Assembly (NCBI RefSeq): GCF_025630775.1
Contig: NZ_JAOSZE010000039.1
Location: 1 to 64,000, forward strand
Direction of reading: 5' to 3'
Length of the DNA stretch: 64,000 bases
DNA from: Actinoplanes sp. KI2
Lineage (GTDB): Bacteria > Actinomycetota > Actinomycetes > Mycobacteriales > Micromonosporaceae
Part shown: piece by piece, positions 63,785 through 64,000 of the stretch
Numbering within the stretch: position 1 is the first letter of the stretch
Layout: the number at the start of each line of letters is the position of its first letter
The notes under the pieces: model-generated
Told to the model about the DNA's origin: nothing
What the model saw: the letters and a program-made list of their open reading frames with translations, nothing else
Databases searched by the model: none
Made by a program: the position numbers and the translations under genes

Positions 63785-63793
63785 CTGACGGAC
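63785..63793 (-). promoter_or_regulatory. GTCCGTCAG motif upstream of the large CHAT gene
   Basis: On the - strand the 9-mer ends 9 bases before the GTG start. This matches the 8-base spacing seen at both genes flanking 57214-57272. A related CGTCAGTCCGG lies at 63831 near the rightward gene. Confidence 0.5.
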
Positions 63794-63893
63794 AGGGCCA
63801 TTCCGTCCGGGTGCGGGCGGCGGGTAGCTTCGTCAGTCCGGTACGGGGGTAGCCGGGAGCCGGGCCCGTGGAACTCAACGCGATGGTGGTCGG

Positions 63894-64000
63894 GTGCCCC
63901 AGGAAACGGCGTTCATCGGCCGTACGGATCAGTTGGCACTGCTCGGGCAGCGGCTGGAGCAGGCCCGGGAGGGACAGGCCGGTACCGTCCTGATCGGCGG
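63894..64000 (+). CDS. Start of an AAA/STAND-type ATPase gene (3' end outside window)
   Basis: From a GTG at 63894 the frame reads MPQETAFIGRTDQLALLGQ and continues AREGQAGTVLIG to the window edge. FIGRxxQLxxLxxxLxxAxxGxxGTVLIxG is the opening of large ATPase regulators (LAL, AfsR or STAND type) just before the P-loop. 35 complete codons are visible, so the class stays open. It is divergent from the large CHAT gene and could be its sensor partner. Confidence 0.65.
   Translation, partial: MPQETAFIGRTDQLALLGQRLEQAREGQAGTVLIG

Overview
The window is very GC-rich DNA packed with genes in short overlapping steps (ATGA and GTGA junctions, frequent GTG starts). It carries MbtH, NRPS, NarL-type regulators, actinobacterial-type acyltransferases and CHAT proteins. 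This points to a filamentous actinomycete, plausibly Micromonosporaceae such as Actinoplanes; the genus is inference. No rRNA, tRNA, insertion sequence or CRISPR array was recognised, and no gene-free stretch exceeds 300 bases.

Region 1 (1-26367, + strand) is the right part of a nonribosomal peptide cluster. It holds the end of an NRPS (A-T-E), a three-module NRPS (C-A-T-C-A-T-C-A-T-TE), a type II thioesterase, an adenylate ligase-KR-ACP protein, MbtH, a DrrAB-like exporter, a free-standing A-T-TE protein with a vestigial condensation domain, two Fe(II)/2-oxoglutarate oxygenases, and an SbnB/SbnA pair that makes L-2,3-diaminopropionate. Specificity residues read by eye suggest Ser-like, Asn and an unassigned residue for the last three modules. 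The SbnAB pair predicts diaminopropionate as a building block, and the AsnO/VioC-like oxygenase predicts a beta-hydroxylated residue such as hydroxyasparagine.

Region 2 (26368-36630) holds regulators and envelope functions: a NarL-type response regulator, a SRPBCC protein plus TetR repressor behind a perfect 12-bp-arm palindrome, a MacB-like ABC transporter with a sensor kinase, an LPLAT acyltransferase, an acyltransferase-3 protein, an alpha/beta hydrolase, a methyltransferase-like protein and a second NarL regulator.

Region 3 (36726-56294, - strand) is the most striking part: a run of about 18 tightly coupled genes. It contains an apparently complete bacterial ubiquitin-like system: a ubiquitin-like protein with an RGG and a short tail, an E1-like enzyme, two E2-like proteins, two JAMM peptidases (one membrane-anchored) and a Cdc48-like double AAA ATPase. 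These are joined to a radical SAM enzyme, a ClpB-like ATPase, a zinc-ribbon/FHA protein, a membrane Ser/Thr kinase, an OmpA-domain exported protein and several membrane or coiled-coil proteins of unknown function.

Region 4 (56444-64000) holds two large CHAT (caspase-like) proteases with helical repeat regions, a helical-repeat protein without a protease domain, and the start of an AAA/STAND-type ATPase gene cut by the window. The 9-mer GTCCGTCAG lies just upstream of both CHAT genes, the helical protein and two genes of the ubiquitin-like operon, which suggests one regulon. My reading is that regions 3 and 4 form one signalling, proteolysis and protein-conjugation system, possibly for conflict or cell death. 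The component families are known; this combination is the main discovery candidate.
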